Source of the DNA: Escallonia rubra
Taxonomy: Eukaryota > Streptophyta > Magnoliopsida > Escalloniales > Escalloniaceae
Assembly: GCA_033065855.1 (NCBI GenBank)
Contig: JAVXUO010002040.1
Span: forward strand, 1-64,000
Length of the DNA stretch: 64,000 nucleotides
Direction of reading: 5' to 3'
The notes under the pieces are model-generated. The model had not been told where the DNA came from. It saw only the letters and a program-made list of their open reading frames with translations, and ran no database searches. This document shows positions 1-10,350 of this stretch, piece after piece. The position numbers and the translations under genes are program-made. Numbering within the stretch: position 1 is the first letter of the stretch; every line of letters begins with the position of its first letter.

Positions 1-375
1 TTTGGTTAAAAACTTTCATGTCTTACTGTATTATGAATATGTTAAGCCATACAGGTAGAATTTTGCAGATTGCTTACCACATTGAGATTTGAAGCAACTT
101 TAACCACCGCAAGGGGTCATGGCCTGTTAAATTGAAGAAGAAGCTTGGCCAAGAGGAACTTTTCTTCGAAGAGGGTTGGAACGAATTCGTGTAGTAGCAT
201 GACCTCTGTTCCCAACCTATTCGGACCGTAACTCAAGGGTCGCTAAGGGACCCATGTTGCGCGACACATCACATGTTCGCCCAGTCAATTGCTCAATGCC
301 ATCAGCCGGTCAAAGTGCTCCGCCCCTCGAACGTTAGGACGGGGTGATCAAATTTTAAGTGCGAATCCCCCGATT

Positions 376-497
376 CGGACACCCCCTGAGGAGGGAATCG
401 GCCACCCCCTGAAGAGGGGGTCGGCCACCCTCTTTAAAGGGGGGTCGGCCACCCTCTTTAGAAGGAGGTCGGCCACCCTTGTCTTTGGGGGGAGGCT
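376..497 (+). repeat. Tandem repeat, unit about 24 bp
   Basis: Four imperfect copies start with CGGCCACCC at about 399, 422, 446 and 470. Each is followed by a purine/pyrimidine mirror segment of the CTCTTTAAAGGGGG kind. The G-rich and C-rich parts could pair locally. Confidence 0.75.
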
Positions 498-752
498 GTT
501 GACCCCTTCTGGCATCTCGCTAAACGTACTCCACGGTGCTCACTCACCGCTAGTGGTCGCATGATACTCGTTGCCGCCCGTGCGTCGTCGTCGCGACAAC
601 CGTTGCTCGTGGCCGTACATTATCATCTAGGTATCATTCCGTGACACTTGTTTCCACTCTCGTATGCCATTCTCATGATACGTGCCCCGACACCAGGTGT
701 TGTCTCACGACGGTAATCGCCGCTCCCATGCGCCACAATCATGTTACGTGCT

Positions 753-1060
753 TCTGGGATGGACTCACAACCTTAAAGCCATCGCCGTCACAATCACGGG
801 GGGCTCCGACCCTCGCACCAGGATGAACTCACAACCTTATAGTCATCGGCGCCACGGGATGGGCTCACAACCTTAAAGCCATCGTCGTCACAATCACGGG
901 GGGGCTCTGGCCCTCGCAGCGGGATGGACTCATAACCTTATAGTCATCCTCACAGCGGGATGGACTCATAAGCTTATAGTCATTGCCACCACGGGATGGG
1001 CTCACAACCTTAAAGCCATCACCGTCACAATCACGGGGGGCTCCGACACGAGGACCCCTA
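753..1060 (+). repeat. Degenerate tandem repeat built on GGGATGGACTCA
   Basis: At least five copies of a module that reads GGGATGG(A/G)CTCA(C/T)AACCTTA(A/T)AG(C/T)CATC. Alternate copies carry a GTCACAATCACGGGG tail. The alternation of longer and shorter copies suggests a higher-order unit of about 100-125 bp. Confidence 0.7.
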
Positions 1061-1491
1061 ACAGCGGACTCCAAGCACTAAGTTGCGAGCATGTCCACTC
1101 ATGTTACCATTGATCGTCAACACCACCAGGGCAATGACCACCAGATCACTCCGTGACGGGAGCAGGTCCTTGGAGGGCATCGCGCCTAGTTTGCCTGGCA
1201 GTTGGCTACAGGGGCAACCCTCGCCGTCGTCAGGATCTTCGCGTGTCTCTTGACGCATCTTGTGTGATTCAGTAAGGGCTTAGAGTGGTGGCCGGGGCAA
1301 CGGGCTACTCTGATCATGCTACCGCGGCGTGGTCAGTCTCCTCAGACAGGTAGAGAGATGCTGCAAGGGCAGGGTAGCACGAACTCGGGGACCGGCAGTC
1401 CAACGGAGAATCGGTACTTTGGAACCCCCTGGCAACGTGTCACTCCCAGGGGACGACACATGTCGAATGATGACACATTCTCATTTTTGCC

Positions 1492-1500
1492 TATAAATAG
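1492..1500 (+). promoter_or_regulatory. TATA box of an LTR-like promoter
   Basis: TATAAATAG lies in a CCTATAAATAG context, with a pyrimidine-rich leader 30-70 bp downstream. Inferred to be the core promoter of the LTR-like segment. No attached gene is visible. Confidence 0.4.
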
Positions 1501-1880
1501 TGGACTTTGGAGCTTATTCAAGGAGTTCTCTCTCATTTCACATTTTCACTTTCTCTCTCTAAAAACCTATTTTTTCTGGAATTCTAGTGAGAGAAACACA
1601 CTTGAACTTCTGACATCGGACCTTGACAATGCACCCCTGACTTGGACCTTGACTTGGACTGTTGACTGTTAGCCATGTTCGTCATTGCCTTGCCTGCGCG
1701 GTACTGCCAGCCCTCGCGACCTGTCTGGGGAGCCTTACTCTCAGCCCTTACTCTATCCTTGCTGTCTCCCACTTTGCCTACTTGGAAGCTGATTCAGACT
1801 GCATCATTTGTGGCACCTCCACGTAGACTCGAACTCCTTTTCCTTGGCATCAACCTCCATCTATGAGACTTTGAAATGTT

Positions 1881-2213
1881 TGAACACATGGGGCAAATGC
1901 GTTTTCAAGTGCTGGTGTTTTATCAAAGCACTTGTGAAAAACCTTTTCCCCAATGTTGAACTCTGAGCCGTAATTAGACAATATTTTAAACTAATCGCAT
2001 CGGATATGTACATTTTGAACAATTTTGTGTTATTTGAACATTGACTATTTGTTTGATAATTTTAGGTTGTTAATTGTGCATTTGATAATTGTGATTATTG
2101 ATCGATGATTTGTTAATTGATGATTTTAGATTGTTAATCTTGCATTTGAGATATTGAGATTGTTGACGGAGGATAGGACCCAATTGGTTTCAATTTTTTA
2201 TTACAGGTTTGGG
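1881..2213. other. AT-rich spacer, nothing recognised
   Basis: AT-rich DNA with short repeats of TTGATAATT and TTAATTGATGATTTTAGATTG type. No coding potential or element end is visible before the CACTA-like element begins. Confidence 0.5.
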
Positions 2214-3786
2214 CATTAAAAAATAAAAAAAAATGACTTTTAGCGACTGATTAATTCCGTCGCTAAAAATTTTATCCCGTCGCTAATTTCGTAAAAAATA
2301 AAATAAATTAAAGTATGTAAAATAGAATTAGCGACGGATATTCCGTCGTTAATTTAGAAATAATCCGTCGCCAAACGTTCTATATTAGACGATGAATTTT
2401 ATAATTCCGTCGCAAAACTTTTAGTAGAGATGTCAAAAGGGCCGGCCCGGCCCGGGCGGCCCGTGGGCTGGCCCGGCCCGTTTTTGGGCCCGGACTGGCC
2501 CTAACCCTTAGGGCTTGGGCCAGGGCTAGGCCGAATTATTTGAGAAACAGGCCCGGGCCTAAAATGGCCCGTTTTTTGCCCGGCCCTAAAATGGCCCAGG
2601 TTTGGCCCTCTTTTGGCCCGAAAACTGGCCCCCTTTTGGCCCTAAGGTTGGCCAGTGAGTCACTGGCCATCTTTTGGCATTCTCATTACCTTAAGCAATT
2701 GTAGCTAGAAAGGGAAAAAGGGAAGCAAAAGGACATAGGATTGTACTCACTAAACATCCTTTGGTATTCCTGGTCAGTGAGATAGGCCGCGAATGCATTG
2801 AAACTCCTAGAGTAGCTTCTGTCATGTGCCAGTGAGTTTTTCTTCCTTTTCTATCATGGGCATTAACGAAAATTTTGCTAATATTTTATGGCAAGTAGCA
2901 CTGGCTATATTACATTGAATTCTACAAAGATAAAATAAGAGGAAGACCGCATAAAAGTAGCGTCCTTCTTCTAGAACCATAACTGAGTTAGTCCATGCAA
3001 AGTTTTTCTTTCGGTGACAATTCATGCAATAAAAGTGAAGGAAAAATTAGGGGAAAATGGTGGAGAAAGCACATTTGCTAGACGTCCCTAAGTAATTGGC
3101 CAAGCAAACTTGGTGACTCTTGGAGGGTCAAGATTTTCAATATCAGTGGGTCAGCAAAATGTGTAATGACATTGTGCAAATTTGAGAAAATGCACCAAAT
3201 CAAATCTTCATAATCTTTCAGTGGGTTTGAATGTTCTTAAATTAAGAGATTGAATCAAAGTCAGACCTATAACTTGCTTTTTATTTTTTGTGATGACCTA
3301 TATCCTTGACCATGAATTTAACATGGCTCCGCTCTTGTTGAACTAACACGAAGATCTCTTAGCAATAGCCGTTGCAATTTTTTGTGTGTGTCAAACACAT
3401 TATTAATTACATTATAATTTGCTTATATAATAACAAGAAAATACCAAAATTAAAGTATTTACTTTGAATAACAAGAAAAAAAACACACAGGTTGGGCCCG
3501 GGCTTGGCCCAAGCCCGGCCCTAAATATTGGGCCTAGGGCCAGGGCTTGGACTGGGCCCATATATCCAGATTTCAGGCCCGGCCCCGGCCCGTTTTTGTT
3601 GGAGGCCCGTTGGGCTTGGGCTGGGCCGTCCCAAGCCCGACCCATTGACATCTCTAACTTTTAGTAACGGCCTTTTATACGAGGGACTTTTAGCAACGGG
3701 AATTCCGTCACTAAAACTTTTGGCGACGGAATATAGGCTTTTAGTGACGGATTTTCCCGTCGCTAAAAACCTTCTTCCTTGTAGTG
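2214..3786. mobile_element. CACTA (En/Spm)-like non-autonomous element, split by a hAT insertion
   Basis: The right end reads, on the minus strand, CACTACAAGGAAGAAGG (3770-3786), the typical CACTA terminus. Both flanks of the internal hAT are packed with copies of TAGCGACGGA and its complement TCCGTCGCTAA, the subterminal motif of many plant CACTA elements. The left end (CATTAAAAAATAAAA at 2214) looks like a mutated CACTA end. The 3-bp flanks are GGG on the left and TGG on the right, so the target duplication is not proven. Without the hAT the element is only about 340 bp, with no transposase. Confidence 0.6.
2425..3656. mobile_element. Non-autonomous hAT element with GGCCC-rich ends
   Basis: A 1232-bp insertion bounded by a perfect 8-bp target duplication ACTTTTAG (2417-2424 and 3657-3664). 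Its inverted ends are TAGAGATGTCAAAAGGGCC on the left and, read inward from the right, TAGAGATGTCAATGGGTC. The 8-bp duplication and the TAGAGATGTC end fit plant hAT elements. The outer 200-250 bp on each side are dense in GGCCC/GGGCC and could form strong secondary structure. The middle (about 2690-3470) is AT-rich with no transposase. It shares end sequences with the element at 30774-32115. Confidence 0.85.
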
Positions 3787-4490
3787 TGGTAAATTCAACG
3801 TGACACCAAATATAACATATAACGACATAATCAGATCAATTATAAGTTCTCCAAAGCAACCCATTCACTTCCCTTAATTTGTCTATTGTACTAGCTTCAT
3901 TATTTACAGCTTATAATCATCGTAAAAATATGTAGCTTATCGCTCACAACAGTTGTCGCTAAAGATTCAATAGTACCACTTACAACAACTGCCACTTAAG
4001 TGATAAATAATTAGCTATAATTTATCATACAACCAACCCTAGGTTTGGGTATTACAAAACATCCGTGTTTGATGCAGTGGATAACAAGCACCTTTGTTGT
4101 AGCCTGATTTCACAAAATCTTTTAATGCATGTAATGCTTATTGAGGTCACACAAATTGTTCATATGTTAGAAATTTGAATATCCTTGGTCAGGGATGAAT
4201 GGTCTACCTTTAATTCTTAAGAAGTTGAGCATAGTACGATGTCCACAAGTTATGACATGTTTGTGGTACCAGAGGTTATAAAGAACCCAACCTTTGGTGT
4301 TACAAAAGGAATATATATGTGAGGACCTTTGTTTAACCTAGCTGCAAATTTCATTTCATGCTCATTATTAAGCATGTAACATTAATATCTTTCTTGTTGA
4401 AAGATCTTATGCATTATATTAGTGATATTCATGATCCATTTATGTAAAACAAGTTGTATGCTTGTGTTGGCATAAAAGCACCTCAAGTAG
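3787..4490. other. Intergenic, nothing firm
   Basis: AT-rich. The segment ending GGTTTGGGTATTACA near 4056 resembles the terminus of a Tekay/Del-type LTR (TGTAATACCC on the minus strand), but the other end and a duplication were not found. No coding sequence is recognised. Confidence 0.35.
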
Positions 4491-4494
4491 GTGG

Positions 4495-4690
4495 ATTGGC
4501 TTAGTCTTAATCATGATCAGTTGGTCTTAAGCATGATTAGTTATCCCTAAGCATGATTAATTGAGCCCTAATCGTGATTATGGTAATTTAGATTAATTAA
4601 GGTTAATCGTGATTAGATAGTCACTAAACTTGATTAGTTTGCTCTCATCTTGATTAAGCTAATTATGATTACTTAGTTAGTAGACTAGGT
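4495..4690 (+). repeat. Degenerate short tandem repeat around AAGCATGATTA
   Basis: Successive copies of CTTAAGCATGATTAGTT, CCTAAGCATGATTAATT, CCTAATCGTGATTA and similar at roughly 15-25 bp spacing. This is minisatellite-like low-complexity DNA with no coding content. Confidence 0.6.
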
Positions 4691-5079
4691 TAACTAGTAC
4701 TAATGAAGCTTATTGAGTCTAAAAAATTACTTGGCTTGTCATGACCCTATCGGTAAGACTTGGAATGGGTTGAATACCCTTGAGACCCTTGCTGCTCTAG
4801 GGTGAACGATCATCAGATTTACCTGAACCTTGGTGACTCATTTCTTCTATCGTTTGAAGTAAAACAAGAAGAAAAAAGAGAGGGGAGGTGCCTACTTGCA
4901 AAAAAAAACTAGAGAAGAGGTTTGAGAGGATGAAGAATGAAGGAAAAAAGGAGAATTTGTTATTATAATTTTGTAGGGTTTTACATACGAGTAACCTTAA
5001 GCATTGTTTTAATCATGGTTGGTGTGTATATATGGTGTGTTATGTGCTTATGGGGTGTTAGAATTTGATTAGAGAAATC

Positions 5080-5440
5080 TAGGCAGATTTTGTGTTGATA
5101 TTTAAACAAGCATATCTTATTGAATAATTGTGGATTTGAGTGTTCTATAACTTACTGAAAAGCTGAAGATTGTGCTTTAACATTCTCTCTTTTATCACTC
5201 GCTAATTCGAAGTGTATATTGCACTAAATTGTTTAAATATGGAACTAGTTGAAGCCGATTAATCTGGGCAAATTATATATTCTTATTTAAACAAGCATAT
5301 CTCATTCAATACTTGTCAGAGTCGAGTGCTCTCTAACTTTCTGAAAAGTTAAAGATGTATGCTTTAACATTCTCTTTTTTATCACTCTCAAATTTGAATG
5401 TATGTTGTCCTAAATTGCTTAAATATGAAAGTAGTCTACT
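5080..5440 (+). repeat. Direct duplication, period 185 bp
   Basis: Two diverged copies in tandem. Shared landmarks are TATTTAAACAAGCATATCT (5099 and 5284), GCTTTAACATTCTCT and AAATTG(C/T)TTAAATATG. The copies differ at many positions, so the duplication is old. Confidence 0.75.
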
Positions 5441-6965
5441 TTCACTAAAACTATTTTGAGTTAGGAAATACATATTAGTGTTTTATATGAGACCTGGTGT
5501 GTTTAACACTCTCTATGTATGATAGCATGCTACAAATCATGTGATTCTTCGGAGTAGTGGTCGGGGTGGAAGACCGAAAAAATGAATTATATGAAAATGA
5601 GATATATGTTGAGCTTGCTCAGCAGGGGCATTACGTTGTGTCATGTATGCTGTCAATATGTGTGAAGTATTGTGTAAGGTCTAAAATCTATCACTGACGG
5701 ACTGAACTTGACCGGCTCAGTTTCTATGGCTAATTAGCTAAAGGTGTTACCAGGAAAGAATGATAGGTGAATGAGCATTTGGCTTACATTTTTGGCTCTT
5801 CATAGTCATTATGATGTGTATTCTATATATGAGTTATTTATCGCTTGTTCACTACAATCTATGATATGTCATGTACGAAATGAAGTTAAGCATGTTTTGA
5901 TTTGTTTATGCAAGCTTGTTCTGATTAAGATATAGTGTTTAAGTTGGTCATATGTTCGCTCTACTTATATGTAGCTAACCCTTTTTCATCTCTACTTTTT
6001 AGATACAAGAAAGATTCAAGAAGCAAGAGGCGACGGTGTTGGCTACGAAAAATTTGAGTATTCTTTTGTGCCTGAGAATTAGGGATAGTAAGTCCTTTTA
6101 CACTTGTAAATAGATAGTGAGGTGTGTTATATAGTTATGTGTTATATGTTATGAACTAGAGTGAAAGTGTGGTCTGTATGTGTGTATAAGCTTGGATTTG
6201 TAAGGATGGACGTATGTAATATGTCTAAAAGACTTGCTATGTGGTTAGCGTGTTAGAATATGTGTTCTGGCGTCTTGCTTCTTGGGGATGACAGTGTATA
6301 TCATGCCAAGAAGAAAGCACGAAACACTGTTTGAAACGTTTTTTTTTTTTTTCCGTGTTCTTTTTTCTTAGAAAGGCCAGATCAAGAATACTGCCCCATT
6401 TGAAGGTTAAGAAAAGAACGAAATGCATTTGAATTTTTACATTCATCCTGAAATATAAAGAACAAAATGTGGTTGAACATGTTATTCCTGTTTTTCTCAA
6501 GAAACAGGTGCTAATTGCAAAATTATGAACTGGAAGCACTATAACCATATCCAAATTGAAAGACCAATATATATGAATATCACAAGTTTAAAAAAAAAGC
6601 TTTGAAGATTCAATGGTTCCACAAAGAACAATTATTACATAGGTCACAAAGAATCAAAGACTATAATTCTCTCTAAACAGAATGTAAAACTTAAAAATGA
6701 AAAAAAAAAAAAAAAACCATCAACCAGTGCTTGACTGACCATGGACCACCCTTTTACTCGCCAATAGCCACCAATGACACCAGTTTATTGACCTGAGAGC
6801 AAAGTAAGGCCACCGGATCCCCTCCGGTGGAGATCAGGGACTGACGAGATCTCACTAATGGAAACTGGGAGCGTAGGCATGATTTTACAATCAAGAAATG
6901 GGGATGGAGAGGGCTAGAGGCCACGAGCCAACAGTCATCAACCACAACCGCACCTACCACCATCC
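5441..6965. other. Intergenic, possible LTR remnant
   Basis: No conserved protein is seen. The part around 6010-6180 (pyrimidine tract, AGATACAAGAAAG, then a GT-rich tail) has the texture of a Tekay-type LTR 3' half, but no end or duplication could be fixed. Poly-T at 6340-6352 and poly-A near 6699 are present. From 6720 GC content rises toward the MULE insertion. Confidence 0.3.
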
Positions 6966-6974
6966 CAATCCCGG

Positions 6975-8053
6975 GGGTTAATTTTACGCTACACCCTATA
7001 CTTAGGGGTCAGTTGCATCCAGCACCCCATGGTTCTAAAATTGGCACCTAGCACAAAAAATTTAAAAATCTTGGTATCAAGCACCAATTGACGGTCAAAA
7101 TGGTCTTTGACTAGACGTCTGTTAAATTTTTAAGGGCAAAATCGTCTTTTTACCGGTTATATCCACCTTTCTTCCACATCAGCTCCAAATGGCACCAATA
7201 ATTAACATTAGGCCCTCCACGTCATTTCCTCACCCCTTTTCCTCTCGGTGACTATCATCTTCCCAACCCCATCGCCGCCGACCACCCATGACCACCCATG
7301 ACCACCCACAACCTTCAATCCCGAAAGCCACGGCAACCCCTCCAATTGAATCGCGGCCACCAACGCCGACCGGCACACCCTCCAATATAATCGTGCACAA
7401 CGCCGACCTTGGATGATTGCTGCCTCAGCCAAAAATTTCTAACCCACAACCACCGATCCCTAACCCATGGCACCGCCTCCAACTGAATGACGACCACCAA
7501 CCTTGGCCATTCGACCAACATCGACTGTTTGATAAGCCATTACTGCCTCCAATCGAACGACCTCCAGACACACCCCTTGCCCAACTCCTCAGCCATAACA
7601 TACCCAATCAACCCGTCACACGATCTCCCAATCAGTCGCCATCGAACTGATTAGCCACCGCACAACATCATCACGACATAATTAGTGGTCCAAATTGAGG
7701 GTGGGAATGGCAGGGGACATGTTACGTTAGGTGAAGAGGCGCACCCCAGACGCCAGAGACGGCGGCGGCGCTAGAGACGGGTTCTTGGTGCTGATGGTAG
7801 TGCGTGGTGGTTAGGGGCAGAGAGAGAGAGATGACATAAAGGGCTTAGGGTTGTAGCTGACTAGGATATCACGTATGAAAAGACCAATTTGCCCTTAAAA
7901 ATTTAACAGACGTCTGGTCAAAGGACATTTTGACCGTCAATTGGTGCTTGATACCAAGATTTTTAAATTTTTGGTGCTGGGTGCCAATTTTAGAACCATG
8001 GGGTGCTGGATGCAACTGACCCCTAAGTATGGGGTGTAGCGTAAAATTAACCC
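6975..8053. mobile_element. Mutator-like element (MULE) with long terminal inverted repeats
   Basis: A 1079-bp element flanked by a perfect 9-bp target duplication CAATCCCGG (6966-6974 and 8054-8062). Its inverted repeats are about 180 bp (6975 to about 7157, and about 7871 to 8053), begin GGGTTAATTTTACGC and are nearly identical. Long inverted repeats plus a 9-bp duplication are diagnostic of Mutator elements. The interior (about 7160-7870) is GC-richer, with proline-rich open frames on both strands and no MURA-type transposase. It may be captured host DNA (Pack-MULE), but the source is not recognised. Confidence 0.9.
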
Positions 8054-8062
8054 CAATCCCGG

Positions 8063-10350
8063 TGATCACCAACCACACACCACAGGCCACCATGCCAACA
8101 TCCACTAACCCAACCCCCTACTGGCCACCATGCCAACAGCCAACAATTAGAACCCCGGCCAATTAATCACCATGGTAACAACCACTAACCCAAGCTCTAC
8201 TAGCCACCATGCCAACAAGCATCATCCCCACTGTCGAGAGACTTGTTCACAATCAGGTTTCTTGATGTTAACAAGATAGTCCACTACAGTTTTGTGTTTT
8301 TTATCTTGGGTTTTATGCTCATAGAGAGATGTTTACATATAGCCTCCATGAGAGTTTGATGGCTCAACCTTATTAAATTCAAAGTTACACACCAGGGTTT
8401 CACAATTTTACTAAGATTCCGTTTGGGATTGATACTTAAAAATTATTTTTAAATTAAAACAAAAACAACTTTGAAAAAGTAGTTTTAATAATATTAATTC
8501 AAAATCAGTAACCGTTTGCCAAAAAAGTTACAAAAACTCATGCTAAAAGCTGTGAAAATTGTTTCGATAAAAAAACTGTTAAGTGTAAAGAAATGCCCAA
8601 CAAGGGCATCAAAGACACTGATTCTGCTATTGTTTAACATACACATGCAGTATTCTCTATGCTTTTTAAGTAAACAATACATTGTAGTTACTTCTCTTAC
8701 CCTTTTATGTTATCATAACCCATATAAATATTCATAAGCCTGGTCAGTGAAAAAACTTCAACGCAACCACAATTAAGTTAAAAGAAGTCTAAAGAGTCAA
8801 AATAAAATATTGTAGTTATAAAAGGGCATCCAATGTCCTATTGTAAAGAATGTGCGGTAATCTAGTACTTTTCTTGGTTAAACTTGTTTCTCTATGGATG
8901 TTTGAAATAGAAACACCGAAAGTGATGTTTAGGGTTTTAGAACTTTTTTATGTTTTCTAAAAGGTGTTTTAAATGCTACATGTTTTGTCAAACACTCACC
9001 AACATATTTCAATTGTTTGAAACGGGTTCGACAACAACAAAATCAATTTCAAACACCCTCTAAAAAAGAATAATTTCGGCTTATGTAGAAAGTAATTACA
9101 ATGGAAAATTAGTTGCTGTGATTTCTAGTATGGAAAGGATGTTCGAATGCCGGTAAAGATGTGGGAACATAGTCTCTAAGAGTGGCGAAAATGGGGCATC
9201 AAAAGACGTGGGTGGTGGGTACCTTTGGAATTTGGAACAGCATCCCAAACAAGTGTTTACCAGTACGATAAATTAATGTCATTATGCATTGTATTGTACC
9301 CATGCTAGCTCTCCCCATTACTTGCATTGCACCCTTTGTATTCTTCAGGCCGGTCATTAATATCTCTGCTTAAGAAAATATCGAAAATTACTGAACCAGA
9401 GATTAAAGGCCGCGAACCATGATCGTATTCATCTAAATAATTGTCGTTCACCAGTTTACCATTGATTCCGCGGGAACAAAAAAAAAATAGAAAACGATTT
9501 ACAAAAAAATGAAAAATAAAAACATAAGAGAATAAGAATGAATATAAGTCTAGAGAGAGATAAAGATAAGTATCAATTCAACTCTAAGAAAAATATCTAA
9601 GAGATGATAATGCTCAATTACAATCGAGAGATTTTAGGGAAGTCGGACTATCTTTGGAAGGTCTTCTTATTACCCTGATATTTATGGGAAAGATTAACCG
9701 GAGATTTACCCAATATAATTTAATTACAAAATATTAGCAACTTCTTTTCTCATGGAAGATTTTAAGAAAACCAAGTTTTTTAGTAGGAGCAGATTACAGT
9801 AACAGCTTAAATTCTTGTAACCCTTTTTTTTTTTGCTTTCGTTTTTCATCTTTTTATCCTTTATCCTTTTTGTTTTAGTTTTAATTTGAGAAATTAATTT
9901 CATTAAAGCTCGTATTAATGCTACATAGCCAAAGACCAAATGACTGTCAATTTCCAGTCATAATGACTTTTATTTCCTTTCTTCTTCTTTATCTTCTTAA
10001 ACGTGTTCTCGCTCTCTTCTGGTTCCCTGTTACCAGCTCCTGTATGTATCTTCTCACTGATTTGATTTAAATTTTGTGAATAAGTACATACAAAATCTTG
10101 GTTCATTTTTTGGAGCTGATTTTTCGAGCTTCTTTCCTTTGTTATGATTTTTTGTTTTTCTATTCGTTTTTTTTTTAATTCTTTTAGGCTGAAGCAGCGG
10201 GCCTTTTTTAACCCAACAGTTTTGCACAAGTCTCTATCTAGGGTTCTGACGGGTCCCCCTTTAGTTATCTCTAGCTAGGTTGTTTCCGCTCCACTCACTC
10301 GAGTGCCCTAAATCTTTTTCTGTTGAAATCCTGTTTATTCTAGTTGTTCA
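8063..10350. other. Upstream intergenic DNA of the zinc-finger gene
   Basis: Repeats of CCACCATGCCAACA occur at about 8088-8215. The rest is AT-rich without a recognisable gene. 9950-10350 is pyrimidine-rich and may include the 5' leader of the zinc-finger gene. No convincing TATA box was found at a fixed distance. Confidence 0.4.

Larger units (their letters stand above)
1..1880. other. GC-rich LTR-like or untranslated retroelement DNA
   Basis: No conserved protein is visible. The stretch is more GC-rich than the DNA to its right. It holds two blocks of tandem repeats and then a TATA box followed by a pyrimidine-rich leader (CTCTCTC runs near 1530-1560), which is the usual look of a plant LTR U3-R junction. 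Short open frames on both strands are low-complexity readings of the repeats. I infer a fragment of a Ty3/gypsy LTR or its 5' untranslated region. No second LTR copy or target duplication was found. Confidence 0.35.

Noticed and set aside
865..1258. Minus-strand open frames over the 5' repeat block
   Set aside because: They are translations of tandem repeats with no domain.
1822..1850. tRNA-like wording (GGCACCTCC ... GACTCGAAC)
   Set aside because: The T-arm does not pair and no other tRNA arms are present; at most a primer-site-like chance match.
4036..4056. Tekay-type LTR end (TGTAATACCC on minus)
   Set aside because: No second terminus or target duplication could be found.
7417..7650. 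Proline-rich 77-codon frame inside the MULE
   Set aside because: Low complexity, overlapping frames on both strands, no recognisable family.
9724..10229. Two lysine-rich minus-strand frames upstream of the zinc-finger gene
   Set aside because: They are antisense readings of a pyrimidine-rich leader and carry no motif.
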